NCBI RefSeq assembly: GCF_017115045.1
Contig: NZ_JABXKK010000108.1
Span: forward strand, 17,870-81,869
Direction of reading: 5' to 3'
Source of the DNA: Nostoc sp. NMS8
GTDB taxonomy: Bacteria > Cyanobacteriota > Cyanobacteriia > Cyanobacteriales > Nostocaceae
Length of the DNA stretch: 64,000 nucleotides
Within the stretch, counting starts at the first letter, position 1, and the number at the start of each line of letters is the position of its first letter. This document shows positions 39,480-50,321 of this stretch, in pieces. The position numbers and the translations under genes were made by a program. The notes beneath the pieces were generated by a model. It searched no databases. It was given only the letters and a program-made list of their open reading frames with translations, and was not told where the DNA came from.

Positions 39480-40985
39480 AAACAATATACGTAATCGAGT
39501 GTTCCACTGGCAGCGTTCTGATGTATTGAACACTAGTAACCATACCATGACAATGTAAATGAGCTCAGTCAACCCTATTTCAGCACCCAATCCAAACCAT
39601 CCCCAAGGGGTGTGGCTTCTGGCAATCCACCAGACTGCTAAACCATAAGGAATAGCAACTGCCAATGGTCGAGCAACTGCTAAAAAAAGTTGTCTCAATG
39701 ATGTACCAAAAACAGATCGAAGTAAAAGGGGAAACCACCATAGACTAACAGTCACAAAAGCAACAAAAGTACCCAGGAGAGGGCCTATCATCCCAAACAA
39801 GTAAGTGCAGACAATACTGATGACTACATTTATTAATGCTGAAACTGTAGTAGGCAGTATCACTTTTGCGACATTTCCAGTACCGCTAAAACACCACCCC
39901 CAGAGGGACAAAAGCCCTAGTAGAAATCCATTGCTGGTAGCAAGCAAGGTAACGCCAGTACCACCAAAACGGTCTTGTCCAACCCATAACTGAATAAAGT
40001 AAGAGTTATAAGCCGCGATCGCCACCATAAAAGCTAGTCCCATCACTGCTACTAACTGCGTTAATTCAATCAAACGGGCGTTAAACTTTTCTCGTTCTCC
40101 TTTAGCATGGAGATCGGCAAGAGCAGCCCAAGTAGCATTACCAATGCCTTGTATTTGTGTTTGTGCCAGCATCGCCAGACGTTGGGTAATAAAAAACGGC
40201 ACGATGCTTGCTGGACCAAGAGTGTAGGAAATGATAATATTATCAGTAAACAAGCCAAACTGGCCTGAAATATTTAAAACCAATGTAGGCCAGTTCAATT
40301 GCCAAAGTTGTTTCTCAATCGGAAATTGAGATTTGCGATCGCCAACAGCTATAAAAACATCTGGATAGCGGCGCAGTCCTTCCCAACACATTAATAATTG
40401 AAAAGAAATATTGCCCAAAAAAATAGCCAAATATTGCCCAGGAATGCCAAATCCAGCCCTTGCCAAGAGTAATGCTACACCAGTGATTAGGAGGTTTTGA
40501 AATCCTAAGAAGGCGTTGGCAAAATAACTGCGTTGGCTGGCATCTGCTAAGAAGCGAAAGGGGGTTAAGGGCAGTAAAAAAATACTCATCAATCCCAACC
40601 AATAGCCCTTTTGAACTTCGCCTACTAACACTCCTTTGACGGGTACTAGATGAGTGATGAAACAGCCCAGCACAACTCCTAGCAGCCCCATGATTCCCAT
40701 AATTCGTAGATAAGCCCTGATACCGGTAGCTAATGTGAGGCGGACTTGTTGGCGATCGCCAAAACTCACTGCTTTAGCCAACAGTGCCAGCAATGAGCCA
40801 CTAATGCCCAGTTCTAGGAGATGAAGATAATTTCCCCAATCACTAGCAGCGCGAAAAGCTCCATAGCGCTCATCGTTCAGCCAACTCAGTAGTAGGGGTG
40901 TGCTGACTAAACCTACACCCACTGTTATCACCTGTAACATAAGTCCAGTGACAAAGTTAACTACTGAGCGTTGAGTTCTATGCAT
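39462..40985 (-). CDS. Oligosaccharide/O-antigen flippase (Wzx-like, MATE/MVF superfamily)
   Basis: 507 aa polytopic; NFVTGLMLQVITVGVGLVSTPLLLSWLNDERYGAFRAASDWGNYLHLLELGISGSL. Confidence 0.85.
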   Translation of the reverse strand: MHRTQRSVVNFVTGLMLQVITVGVGLVSTPLLLSWLNDERYGAFRAASDWGNYLHLLELGISGSLLALLAKAVSFGDRQQVRLTLATGIRAYLRIMGIMGLLGVVLGCFITHLVPVKGVLVGEVQKGYWLGLMSIFLLPLTPFRFLADASQRSYFANAFLGFQNLLITGVALLLARAGFGIPGQYLAIFLGNISFQLLMCWEGLRRYPDVFIAVGDRKSQFPIEKQLWQLNWPTLVLNISGQFGLFTDNIIISYTLGPASIVPFFITQRLAMLAQTQIQGIGNATWAALADLHAKGEREKFNARLIELTQLVAVMGLAFMVAIAAYNSYFIQLWVGQDRFGGTGVTLLATSNGFLLGLLSLWGWCFSGTGNVAKVILPTTVSALINVVISIVCTYLFGMIGPLLGTFVAFVTVSLWWFPLLLRSVFGTSLRQLFLAVARPLAVAIPYGLAVWWIARSHTPWGWFGLGAEIGLTELIYIVMVWLLVFNTSERCQWNTRLRILFSIIRR

Positions 40986-41060
40986 TTGGCTTGTACGAAA
41001 TCCATTGAATATTAGGAAGAATTACAGAATGGCTTGTTGTAATGCTTAAGTTATTGAATT

Positions 41061-41705
41061 TTAAATTCTAGATTTATCAGTCCACCACACATTTTCTCGA
41101 ACTACTCGTGCAGGAACTCCAGCTAACAAAGAATGAGGTGGACAAGATTTATTGACAATTGCTCCAGCAGCAACAACTGACCCCTCGCCAATTGTCACGC
41201 CCTTTAAAACAGTTACATTACACCCAATCCATACATTATCTGCAATTACAATTGGGTCTGAATAAGGTGGTAAGCCAAATCCATGCCCATCATCATCAAT
41301 TACGCTTACTCCAAAGGATATAGCACAGTTTTTCCCAATAGAAATTGAATTTTGAGCAGCTATTTTACTGCCATCAGTGATATAAGAATTACTTCCTATT
41401 GTCAGTTTGGCGGAATGTCCAACACTCAATTTTACACCCCGTCCTATGATGGCTCCATCTAAGAAAATTGTTGCGTTAGAATCGCAAGCAATTACAGTGG
41501 TATCATTTCTTGGAGTCGATGCACCTAATAAAGATATTCCGATGGAGCAAACTTCGTCAGAAGGCTGAACAATAATATCTGAAGATAAACTTAGTTGAAT
41601 TCTACCTCGACATATAAACATACCTGCTTTTCCTGCACAACGGTTTAGATGCCATTGTGCTATCCAATTAACATCCGAGGCTCTACAAATCAAACGGTAT
41701 ACCAT
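41061..41705 (-). CDS. Left-handed beta-helix acyltransferase
   Basis: IVIADNVWIGCNVTVLKGVTIGEGSVVAAGAIVNKSCPPHSLLAGVPARVV. Confidence 0.92.
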   Translation of the reverse strand: MVYRLICRASDVNWIAQWHLNRCAGKAGMFICRGRIQLSLSSDIIVQPSDEVCSIGISLLGASTPRNDTTVIACDSNATIFLDGAIIGRGVKLSVGHSAKLTIGSNSYITDGSKIAAQNSISIGKNCAISFGVSVIDDDGHGFGLPPYSDPIVIADNVWIGCNVTVLKGVTIGEGSVVAAGAIVNKSCPPHSLLAGVPARVVRENVWWTDKSRI

Positions 41706-41714
41706 AGAAGTCTA

Positions 41715-42380
41715 TTAGGTAAGATTTAGCTTAGAAGCAATCAAAATTATATTATCAGCGTAATCAAGACCTAGAATGCGAGTAATCATATATCTCGTTA
41801 CCAAGTTTAAAAATTGCTGTCTCCAGGTTTGTCTTTCTGGTTCAAAAACAACTCTGTATCCTTCAACTTGCAAGCCCATACAAGTTAAATAAGCCCATAA
41901 ATCATTGATATTGTAACAATGAAGATGAGTCATGTCTGAAGCCAATGGACTTCTTATACAACGTCCATTAGGAGTTTGTATAAATAAGACACCATTTGGA
42001 GCTAGTAAATCAATCAGTTTATGAATCAGACTTAAACCTTCTTTGAGTTGTAAGTGTTCGATCACATCTAGACATAAGATAGCTGAGTATTGATATGTTA
42101 TTTCATCTAAAGTTGTATATGTATATTTAAATTCTTCTCCTATATCTTGTGTATGATAAATCTTTGAATAACCTGCTTGCTTAAATTTTTGCATGATTTT
42201 TAAGTCTCCTGCTCCTACATCAAGAACAGTATTTTGGCTTTTTATTTTACTGAAAATAACTTTCTCAACTTCACAAAGCTCTTGTGAAACCCACCACCTA
42301 ATTAGAGGAAATTTTGGTATTTCTGATTGTAATAATTCTTTTCTTTTCCAATAATTCAAATAAACTAGATTCGATTGCAT
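41715..42380 (-). CDS. Class I SAM-dependent methyltransferase
   Basis: NTVLDVGAGDLKIMQKFKQAGY...SAILCLDVIEHLQ...LAPNGVLFIQTPNG. Confidence 0.85.
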   Translation of the reverse strand: MQSNLVYLNYWKRKELLQSEIPKFPLIRWWVSQELCEVEKVIFSKIKSQNTVLDVGAGDLKIMQKFKQAGYSKIYHTQDIGEEFKYTYTTLDEITYQYSAILCLDVIEHLQLKEGLSLIHKLIDLLAPNGVLFIQTPNGRCIRSPLASDMTHLHCYNINDLWAYLTCMGLQVEGYRVVFEPERQTWRQQFLNLVTRYMITRILGLDYADNIILIASKLNLT

Positions 42381-42385
42381 ATTAT

Positions 42386-43510
42386 TTATAATAGTTGTTT
42401 ATACACTTGTTCAGTTTGTCGAGCGGTGATTTGCCAATTAAAATGCTGGCTGCGCTTTTTAGCTCGATTGACTAAATGATTGTAATAAGATTTATCGCCT
42501 GTTAATCGTTTTAACAAATTCACTAATTCTTTAATCTCATAAATAGAAAAAGTCTCGCCACCATCGCCTAAAACTTCTGGCAAGCAAGTAGCTTTTGCTG
42601 CAAAAACTGGACAACCAACTACCATTGCTTCACAAAGTTGCAGACCGAATCCTTCGTATTTACTGGGGTAAACAAAACAAAGTGCCTCACCATAAAGTGC
42701 TGGAATATCTGCATCATTTACCCAGCCTAAGAGTTTTAATCTGTCTGCAATACCTAGTGATTTACCCAATTCCGATAATGTATCATGCTGATCGTCTTTA
42801 GCACCAGCAAGTACCAAATCTACATTATCTAAATTAGCTTGTGCAAAGGCATTAATCAAAAAGGGAATATTTTTACGTTCTTCCCAGCCACCAACATAGA
42901 AAATATAAGGAAGTTGTAATTGATATTTACTACGAACTCGTAAGCGTTCTACCTTAATTAAAGCCTGCTCAAAACCTGAACTAGCAGCTTCATAAATAAC
43001 TGTAATTTTACCTTCTGGAATCTGTAAATATTTAATAATATCTTGTTTTGAGTGCTGACTGACAGTAATAATATGCTCTGCCCTATTTCTGGCAACCCAA
43101 TGATAGGCTTTAGTTTTTATATTTGCCAAACTAAACTGTTTATACCAAGGTCTATCTTGACAAGAATAAACTTGGTCTATTACATCATGTAACGTTAGTA
43201 TACGGGGACAAGGACTTGACCAAGGAAGACCAAAGTTTATTGGACAGTGTAGGATATCTACCTTGTCTTTTTCACATTGCTTTGGCAACCAATATTGCTC
43301 CCAGCAAACATAGCGCATAAAGGGAGCAATACGTATTTGGTAACTGTCTTTTGGTAACTTTGCCAAATGGCTTCTATGCAACGGCTGATCTGAATATAGA
43401 AAAAGCTTTATATGTAATGAAGATAACTCAAGCAAAAGATTAACAGTATAACGATTCCAACCTCTAAGTGTAGGGGAGCTTAAGAGTCTAGCGTTGAAAG
43501 CAACTTTCAT
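42386..43510 (-). CDS. GT4 family glycosyltransferase
   Basis: YIFYVGGWEERKNIPFLINAFAQAN...ALCFVYPSKYEGFGLQLCEAMVVGCPVFAA. Confidence 0.92.
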   Translation of the reverse strand: MKVAFNARLLSSPTLRGWNRYTVNLLLELSSLHIKLFLYSDQPLHRSHLAKLPKDSYQIRIAPFMRYVCWEQYWLPKQCEKDKVDILHCPINFGLPWSSPCPRILTLHDVIDQVYSCQDRPWYKQFSLANIKTKAYHWVARNRAEHIITVSQHSKQDIIKYLQIPEGKITVIYEAASSGFEQALIKVERLRVRSKYQLQLPYIFYVGGWEERKNIPFLINAFAQANLDNVDLVLAGAKDDQHDTLSELGKSLGIADRLKLLGWVNDADIPALYGEALCFVYPSKYEGFGLQLCEAMVVGCPVFAAKATCLPEVLGDGGETFSIYEIKELVNLLKRLTGDKSYYNHLVNRAKKRSQHFNWQITARQTEQVYKQLL

Positions 43511-43523
43511 AATCCTTATAAAA

Positions 43524-44762
43524 TTAATTTAACTGAAACTGAATTTTCAATTTCTTAGCAATTTTTACATGTAGATAGCATTCTAAAAAGTAAGCAAGTA
43601 ATAATGAAAGTACGGCAGCAACTATATTAATAGCCCAGACTAAAAAGATGGTGTGAACATCATTCAAGTTTAAGAAGCGATAAACAATAATTATAAGTGG
43701 ATGATGTATGGCATACAGAGCATAGGAAAAAGAAGCAATATTTGTCAATTTTTTAAACCAACTAATTGGAATTTTTCTAAGCAGTAAGGTAAATGGTAAA
43801 AGCAAAATAAAAAAGCCCACTGATTGATAACCAAATTGTAATCCTTCTAAAGAATCAAATGTATGTTGTTGCCAAGCATAAGCGACAGTAATAACTTCAA
43901 TTAAAAAAATTACAAAAAAAGATAAGTTATACCAATAGAGTTTACTCTCTACTATTAATGCAGCTACTATTGAAGTAACCAATGTTGTCAAAAGGATATC
44001 AGGAAGAACAGAAGATGATGTTCCATATTTATCGATAGCCATCTTCAATATATTTTGAGAGGAAAAAGCACCCAGAAGAAGGCATGAAGAAAAAAAACTA
44101 TATGATATAAAACGTTTAGATATTAATTTTAAATTTTCTATGTTCTGAGCTAACCAAAGACCACTGAGCCAAAGTGTAAAATATCCTAATATTTCAAATG
44201 GATGAAATCTAAAAATAGCTGAAAGTATACCTGATATAATACATGTAATTATTGCTTTATGAATTTTTATATTGAAATTCCAAATTATTAAAAATAATAA
44301 ATAAAACATAAACTCATAGTGAAGTGACCACAAAGCAAGATTGTTATTAATCACAGGTACTAACCACCCTTGCAGAAAGAGTAAATGACCTACAATATCT
44401 AATAAATTATAGGTACTTTCTGTAAAAATGAATGTTAAAAATAAAGCAAACAAATAAATTGGATACAGACGAATTAACCTTCTAATAACATAGCTTTTTG
44501 CTTCTTGCCATGTAAATTTCTGGGGAGTAGTATAACCAATTACAAAACCAGATAGAACAAAAAATATCAACACTGCGATATGCCCAAATGAAGCAATGGA
44601 CTTAAAAAATAATGATGGAGAAAAATCAATGTTATGTGTAAACCAATAGGGTCCATTAATTAAATGAGTCGTTAGAACTACTAAAGCACAAATAGCTCTT
44701 AGTCCATCTAGCTGTTCAATCCTTTGTTTTCCTAATGCTTGAAATATTGAAGGGTTTTCCAT
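43524..44762 (-). CDS. Acyltransferase family 3 (OafA/YrhL-like)
   Basis: IEQLDGLRAICALVVLTTHLI...FGHIAVLIFFVLSGFVIGY...YVIRRLIRLYPIYLFAL. Confidence 0.9.
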   Translation of the reverse strand: MENPSIFQALGKQRIEQLDGLRAICALVVLTTHLINGPYWFTHNIDFSPSLFFKSIASFGHIAVLIFFVLSGFVIGYTTPQKFTWQEAKSYVIRRLIRLYPIYLFALFLTFIFTESTYNLLDIVGHLLFLQGWLVPVINNNLALWSLHYEFMFYLLFLIIWNFNIKIHKAIITCIISGILSAIFRFHPFEILGYFTLWLSGLWLAQNIENLKLISKRFISYSFFSSCLLLGAFSSQNILKMAIDKYGTSSSVLPDILLTTLVTSIVAALIVESKLYWYNLSFFVIFLIEVITVAYAWQQHTFDSLEGLQFGYQSVGFFILLLPFTLLLRKIPISWFKKLTNIASFSYALYAIHHPLIIIVYRFLNLNDVHTIFLVWAINIVAAVLSLLLAYFLECYLHVKIAKKLKIQFQLN

Positions 44763-44767
44763 ATAAG

Positions 44768-45937
44768 TTACTTCTCCATTGCCTGATAAACTTGTTCAAT
44801 TTGCGCGACTGTTATTTGTGGACTACAATAACTTTCAAGCAACTTTCTAGATTTTAATCGTCGTTCCTGTTGCAAAGATGGGTTATTCAATAACTCTACA
44901 GTCCGTTCAATCAGACCTTGGTCATCCTCGCAAATTCCAGCGTGAACCCCATCACAAGCTGGGATACCTTCTATACCATTAGATGTAGTTACAACTGGTG
45001 TACCTAAAGCAAAAGCTTCCATCACTTTAACTTTCATTCCGCTGCCTGCAACAGGTGCATATAACATCACATCTGTATTAGCAAAGTAGGGTAAAGTATC
45101 TGGTACATCCTGGTAAATTTCTAAGTCTTCTATCTGAGCAAATCCTGAAAGGGCATCTTTAGCAAACCGCCCAACAATTTGCAGTCTGGCATTAGGAACG
45201 CGGCGTTTAATTTCTGGCCATAACTGAGTTATAAGTCTCTCAGCAGCAGAATAAGATGGTGCCCAGTTAAATCCACCAATCAACCCGACTACGGGTTGCT
45301 GGTTTATCTGTTTTTGTTCAACAAATGGATAGAACGACAACTCAATTCCTAATGGAACTGTATGAATCTGAGCTTTAGAGTTAATTTGTACAATATGCTT
45401 TGCTAAACGTTCTGATAATGTAATTATTCTGGGAAATGCCTTCAGCAATTTCTGCTCCGCCCGATAGGTGAGAAACCGTCTAAAGCGAGTTTCTAGAGAG
45501 TTGTTATATTCAAAGGCGCAGTCTAACGAAAATAAATAATGAATATTAATTACTGCTCGTTTCAAATGTTGGATTCCTAGCCAACCACTCCAAATATCTT
45601 CTAAATGAAGAATGTCGTAAGGTTTAGTAAGTTCTACAGCTAAATCTTGTTGTAATTCCGAACTGAATACATAGGAATAAGGACGCTGTAAAGTCTCAGC
45701 TTTTGCTATTATTCCTTGCCTATTTAGGATGAGATAGCAGCGCAAATCATAATCAGTTTTCGGAAAAAGAGTATTGACTTCAGCAATTTCTTCTAATTCT
45801 TTACAAGCAACAAATGCAGTCACGCTATGTCCATGTTCAACTAAACCTTTAAATAAGACATAAAACCATCGAGCTACCGCATTACCAAATGGTAACGGTG
45901 GTACAGGCATAACTAGCAGAATCCGTAATAATTTCAT
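44768..45937 (-). CDS. Glycosyltransferase (GT4-like)
   Basis: VVGLIGGFNWAPSYSAAERLI...NTDVMLYAPVAGSGMKVKVMEAFALGTPVVTTSNGIEGI. Confidence 0.9.
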   Translation of the reverse strand: MKLLRILLVMPVPPLPFGNAVARWFYVLFKGLVEHGHSVTAFVACKELEEIAEVNTLFPKTDYDLRCYLILNRQGIIAKAETLQRPYSYVFSSELQQDLAVELTKPYDILHLEDIWSGWLGIQHLKRAVINIHYLFSLDCAFEYNNSLETRFRRFLTYRAEQKLLKAFPRIITLSERLAKHIVQINSKAQIHTVPLGIELSFYPFVEQKQINQQPVVGLIGGFNWAPSYSAAERLITQLWPEIKRRVPNARLQIVGRFAKDALSGFAQIEDLEIYQDVPDTLPYFANTDVMLYAPVAGSGMKVKVMEAFALGTPVVTTSNGIEGIPACDGVHAGICEDDQGLIERTVELLNNPSLQQERRLKSRKLLESYCSPQITVAQIEQVYQAMEK

Positions 45938-46170
45938 TTTTTACCTATTTAGTATATGAGTCAAGTTTATTTTTTTGTGGTAACTCACGCTATTTACTAG
46001 TGAAATTGCTTAGGCTATAAAATAACTAAAGTATAGGTATTTTATATTTAGGAAGTTGGCTTAAAAATAAAATTATTTATGTAATTTTGTTGAAAATCTG
46101 TTTCCAAAAATTTATTTTGTTTAAATTTTATACTAAGATAAAAATTAACTGTTGCTGTCAAAGAATCTTT

Positions 46171-46809
46171 TTATATAAAGCTGCATTCATATCCCAAATC
46201 AAGCATGTGTTCAAAGACATCTTCTATAGATTTACCATTCAGATGTTTTTGCTCAACTTCCATGAAAATTATAGGCTCTTCTGTAATAATGGTATTATGA
46301 GGGCCTTCACTTACTTTAGTTTCATAACCTTCAACATCAATTTTCATAAAAGAAACATCTTTAAACTTATAATCATCAAGCTTGCCAACTGGAATATCGA
46401 TACTTATCTGTTCACCTTTTATCTCTCTGAAGCTACCTAATCCCCTAACTAACTGTGAGTAATCACCCAGACTGGTAGGAACGTGTAAAGTTAATGAACC
46501 ATTAAAATTAGCTAAACCAACGTTGTGGACACTAATATTACAAGCAGATGTTTGACTATAAAATGGTATATTTTCAGTACACCAAGATTTAGTTTCAAAA
46601 ACTTCGATAGTATCATATATTTGAGCAAGTGCATAACTATAGATACCTACATTTGCCCCTATATCCATTGCCCGTTTGCAAGTACCTATTAGCTGCTCAA
46701 GATAAAAAATCTCTTTTTCTAGTCTGTTTCTAATTTTATGATATTGGTATTTAATTGGGAGACGTAATGATTTGGGAAAAAACTTAATTAAAGTTTTTTC
46801 AAATTTCAT
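46171..46809 (-). CDS. FkbM family methyltransferase
   Basis: CKRAMDIGANVGIYSYALAQ...FKDVSFMKIDVEGYETKVSEG. Confidence 0.9.
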   Translation of the reverse strand: MKFEKTLIKFFPKSLRLPIKYQYHKIRNRLEKEIFYLEQLIGTCKRAMDIGANVGIYSYALAQIYDTIEVFETKSWCTENIPFYSQTSACNISVHNVGLANFNGSLTLHVPTSLGDYSQLVRGLGSFREIKGEQISIDIPVGKLDDYKFKDVSFMKIDVEGYETKVSEGPHNTIITEEPIIFMEVEQKHLNGKSIEDVFEHMLDLGYECSFI

Positions 46810-46817
46810 AATTTTTT

Positions 46818-47966
46818 CTAAAAAACTAGTATATTGTTTTCAATTGTTTGCAAAATAGACTTTGCCATATCGTCCCAACTATAGCTTCGTAATTCTTGTG
46901 AAAGGGAAGATACTAATTGGCTGTAATGTTCTTTATTCCACCGCCAATTTTGAAGTTGCATTGCCAAATCAACAGCGTTCTCAGGATTAGGAATCAACAA
47001 CTCTCTCAACTGCAATGGATAGCGTTCCGCAACTCCAGCCATGATACTGATTATGCTTGGTAAACCACAACAGAGAGCTTCATGTACTCCCAAGCCATAA
47101 GCTTCATAACGACTAGGGGCAACCAAGCAATCAGCGGCCCGTAATAAATTCGGAACATCAGTACGAAAGCCCAGGAAATGAATGCCGGAACTGATGCCTG
47201 CAACAGCAGCACGGTGCTGCCATAATGTAAGTTCTGCGCCAACCCCAATTACTACCAACTCAGCATCCCAATCTGGTAAAGCACACAACTGTTGCCAAGC
47301 TTCAAAAAGTGTATCGAATCCTTTACGGCGATCGCCTAAAGCACCAATAAATACTACGATTGCTTTGTCAGTAGGCCATCCTAGCTGCTGACGCAGTGCT
47401 ACACGCTCTTTTTGTGTAGCTGGATAAAAGACTTCTGGATCGATGCCATAGTAAACTTTGTGGAGGCGTTGCCCAGGAATCCCCAATCTCTCCATCAAAT
47501 CTCTTTTTGTCCTATCTGAATTAACGATAATTATCCGCGCGGATTCTAAAGCTTGTCGTTCAGTTTTCAAAAAGAGTCGATGAGAGATTAAACCTTTCAA
47601 GCGATATAGCCACCCAGTTGAATTGTGAGGTCGATAAGCTGCATGAACGTAATGCACCCAGTTGATATCTCTCCATTGGCAGTTACCTCCATTTACTAGC
47701 ACTCTTCCTTCTGCATTTGCTAGACGTTGCGCTAAAATACACCCCATTCTATTCAGTAAGGGACTGCTAAATAAATAAGATTTGGCTATCTTAGGTACCC
47801 GATGAAATTTAACATTGGGGTAAGCTAACAACTCATTCGCTACGTGATGGGCTAGGAGATGTACCTCTTGCCCTTGCCTTGCTAAGTAGTCAGCTAAAGC
47901 AAAATTGGCTCTGTCCATCCCACCTGTTCTAACAAAATCAGCTGTTACCAACAGATAAGACTTCAT
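46818..47966 (-). CDS. GT4 family glycosyltransferase
   Basis: IVVFIGALGDRRKGFDTLFEAW...DCLVAPSRYEAYGLGVHEALCCGLPSI. Confidence 0.92.
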   Translation of the reverse strand: MKSYLLVTADFVRTGGMDRANFALADYLARQGQEVHLLAHHVANELLAYPNVKFHRVPKIAKSYLFSSPLLNRMGCILAQRLANAEGRVLVNGGNCQWRDINWVHYVHAAYRPHNSTGWLYRLKGLISHRLFLKTERQALESARIIIVNSDRTKRDLMERLGIPGQRLHKVYYGIDPEVFYPATQKERVALRQQLGWPTDKAIVVFIGALGDRRKGFDTLFEAWQQLCALPDWDAELVVIGVGAELTLWQHRAAVAGISSGIHFLGFRTDVPNLLRAADCLVAPSRYEAYGLGVHEALCCGLPSIISIMAGVAERYPLQLRELLIPNPENAVDLAMQLQNWRWNKEHYSQLVSSLSQELRSYSWDDMAKSILQTIENNILVF

Positions 47967-49369
47967 ACTTGAATAGTTTTTAAGAGTTTATTATTCACAA
48001 TTTCGCTGTTGCGAGCAGTCACAAACAGTAAGGCATTCAATAACCAAAACTCCATCCCGCCCTGACTCATAAATAGAGGGTAGTTGAAAGTAAGCGCCAC
48101 AGCACCAATATTATAGGCAAAAATCAAGCCACCCCAGAGTGCAAAGTCACCCAATTGGCGATTGGTAGCAATATTCCAAGCAGTTTGACACGCCAAATAA
48201 AGTGCAGCAATATAAGCAAGTATCAATGGTACTCCCCCATCAAGCAGCCATCCTGTCCACTGGATTTCTACCCAAAGAGGCTGGGACATCAGGTCAGTAT
48301 TATCGCCAAAATAATTATTTATCATTCCCCAACGCCCCAGACCTGCTCCCAAAGGATACTGAGGCAAAACGGTTTCAATAGTAGTCTGCAAAAAACTCCC
48401 CCGCCCTTGTTGGTAAACCTCTTGAGGAGAAGCAGTAAACAAGCTAGATAATCTTTGTAGTGTTGACTTTCCACCAATCGCAATTGCCCAAAAAAATGTA
48501 GCTGCAAATAAGGATGTCACACCCGATACCATCACTGTCAAACGCGCAATTTGACCCGTCCTCATTAACACTATTGCTAAAAAAACTATAGAAACAGCAG
48601 CTAATACTAAAACAGAACGGATTTGAGTCAGATAAATGCAAAACAGACCAAGGGCAGCGCTACCGATACTAACAATCCGTAAAATTGGGCTTTTGTGTTT
48701 GAGTGCAATCACAATACCAAACAAGAGAGCATAAAACCCAGCAGTTGCTGCCCCTCCGGGTGTATCAGTTAAGCCCATCGGTCTATAAACCTGTTCACCA
48801 TTAGCTAAAGTGATCAATAAGTCGTCTCCCCCGTAAACACTGTTCTGAATAAATGTGGACAGAAATGGCTGGAATTTCCCTGGATAATATACTTGTAAGA
48901 CTCCAAAACTGGCACTCAGGGTATGAATACCCCAAATGAGAAACATGAAGCTCTGAAAACCAATAGGGGTAATTTTTAAACTTCTTGCCCAAAAGAGAGG
49001 ACTAAGAATAGCAACATACATGGCGCATTGAGCTATTCCTGCCGTTATAGAATTAATGTAGGGATGCAAGCAAAGTTCTAACAGCATTATTGCCAGTACT
49101 ACAATTGCTGGATTAGTAGCGGGATGTTTGGAACCTTTTGAACCCAACCACATTAACAAAAATATTCCGAAGGCAAAAGAGGTAATTCGCATCGACACTC
49201 GGATAACATTGATTTGTGGGAATAACTGCAATATCTGAAGAGTAAACTGTAGCAGGATAAAAGTGTGCGCCCATGTCCAGTTGAGTTTTGTCCATATAGA
49301 AGGATTTGATATGGTCTGGCTTGTTTTTATAATCATGAATCTATCTACATAATTGAAAATCATAAACAA
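47963..49369 (-). CDS. O-antigen polymerase/ligase-like polytopic protein (Wzy/WaaL-like)
   Basis: 468 aa polytopic; overlaps upstream GT by 4 bp; GRGSFLQTTIETVLPQYPLGAGLGRWGMINNYFG. Confidence 0.75.
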   Translation of the reverse strand: MFMIFNYVDRFMIIKTSQTISNPSIWTKLNWTWAHTFILLQFTLQILQLFPQINVIRVSMRITSFAFGIFLLMWLGSKGSKHPATNPAIVVLAIMLLELCLHPYINSITAGIAQCAMYVAILSPLFWARSLKITPIGFQSFMFLIWGIHTLSASFGVLQVYYPGKFQPFLSTFIQNSVYGGDDLLITLANGEQVYRPMGLTDTPGGAATAGFYALLFGIVIALKHKSPILRIVSIGSAALGLFCIYLTQIRSVLVLAAVSIVFLAIVLMRTGQIARLTVMVSGVTSLFAATFFWAIAIGGKSTLQRLSSLFTASPQEVYQQGRGSFLQTTIETVLPQYPLGAGLGRWGMINNYFGDNTDLMSQPLWVEIQWTGWLLDGGVPLILAYIAALYLACQTAWNIATNRQLGDFALWGGLIFAYNIGAVALTFNYPLFMSQGGMEFWLLNALLFVTARNSEIVNNKLLKTIQV

Positions 49370-49625
49370 ACTAAATTATTTTTTAAATTAAAGCTTATAA
49401 TTTAGTTTCTTTAAAGGCACTATCTGTAACAATAGCAGCAAGCCATAAATTAACATGAAAGGATTTAATAGTACTCAGTTAGGCAGTGCAACATTGTGAT
49501 TTTAAAAAGGTGTGTATTCTGGTCGTTTTGTTATCCTTCATAAGTAACTTTTGTTAATAAAAGGATTCCGGCTTCAAACTTTTAGAAAGTTCCATAATAT
49601 TAACCTTTATCTAGACAATATATGG

Positions 49626-50321
49626 TTACATCTTCAGTTTTTGCCCTATGCACAGGATATTGTCGCTAAATGCCCGTCCATGAAAACCTAGACTTTTAGG
49701 CCAGTGCCACGATGTAAAGGGCATACGACCGCAATGGCTGTATTCTATTTGAACTTTAGTTAAACCGCACTCCGTAAATATTCGGATTAAATCAACTTCT
49801 AACAATGCAGTTATATGTGTGGGATAAAGACCTGCTGCTTCCTGAAAGGCGTTGAACTGATTTTTTAGTATTAAAGTTAACTTACTGAGTAAACTCAACT
49901 GATTAGGCGTGGTGACAATCACTAATCCTCCTGGCTTGGTTAACTTGACTAGTTCTCGTATAAAAGCCCGTGGGTTTTCTAAGTGTTCAATAATTTCAAC
50001 CGCACACACCACATCAGCATATTCTTCTGGCAAAGGTACTTTACCAATATCTAAATTAAAGGGAATAAATTCTGTCTGTATTGGTAAATCACTATAATGC
50101 ACAGCATCCACACCAACATAGTAGTCGAAGCGATCGCCCACAAATGACCAGAGCTTACCATTACCACAACCAACATCTACGAGTACACCACCAAGATGTG
50201 GTTGTACTAACGTTCGAGATACCATTTGGTAAATAAGCTCGCTACTAGTACCGAGGCTTTGTCGCGCTCGGTTTTCAACATCAACTTGTGCTATTTTTTT
50301 ATTGTCATTAGATAAAATCAT
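49626..50321 (-). CDS. Class I SAM-dependent methyltransferase
   Basis: GVLVDVGCGNGKLWSFVGDRFDYYVGVD...VVCAVEIIEHLENPRAFIREL. Confidence 0.9.
   Translation of the reverse strand: MILSNDNKKIAQVDVENRARQSLGTSSELIYQMVSRTLVQPHLGGVLVDVGCGNGKLWSFVGDRFDYYVGVDAVHYSDLPIQTEFIPFNLDIGKVPLPEEYADVVCAVEIIEHLENPRAFIRELVKLTKPGGLVIVTTPNQLSLLSKLTLILKNQFNAFQEAAGLYPTHITALLEVDLIRIFTECGLTKVQIEYSHCGRMPFTSWHWPKSLGFHGRAFSDNILCIGQKLKM

Noticed and set aside
46087-46440. 117-aa plus-strand ORF
   Set aside because: AT-rich antisense ORF over the FkbM methyltransferase.
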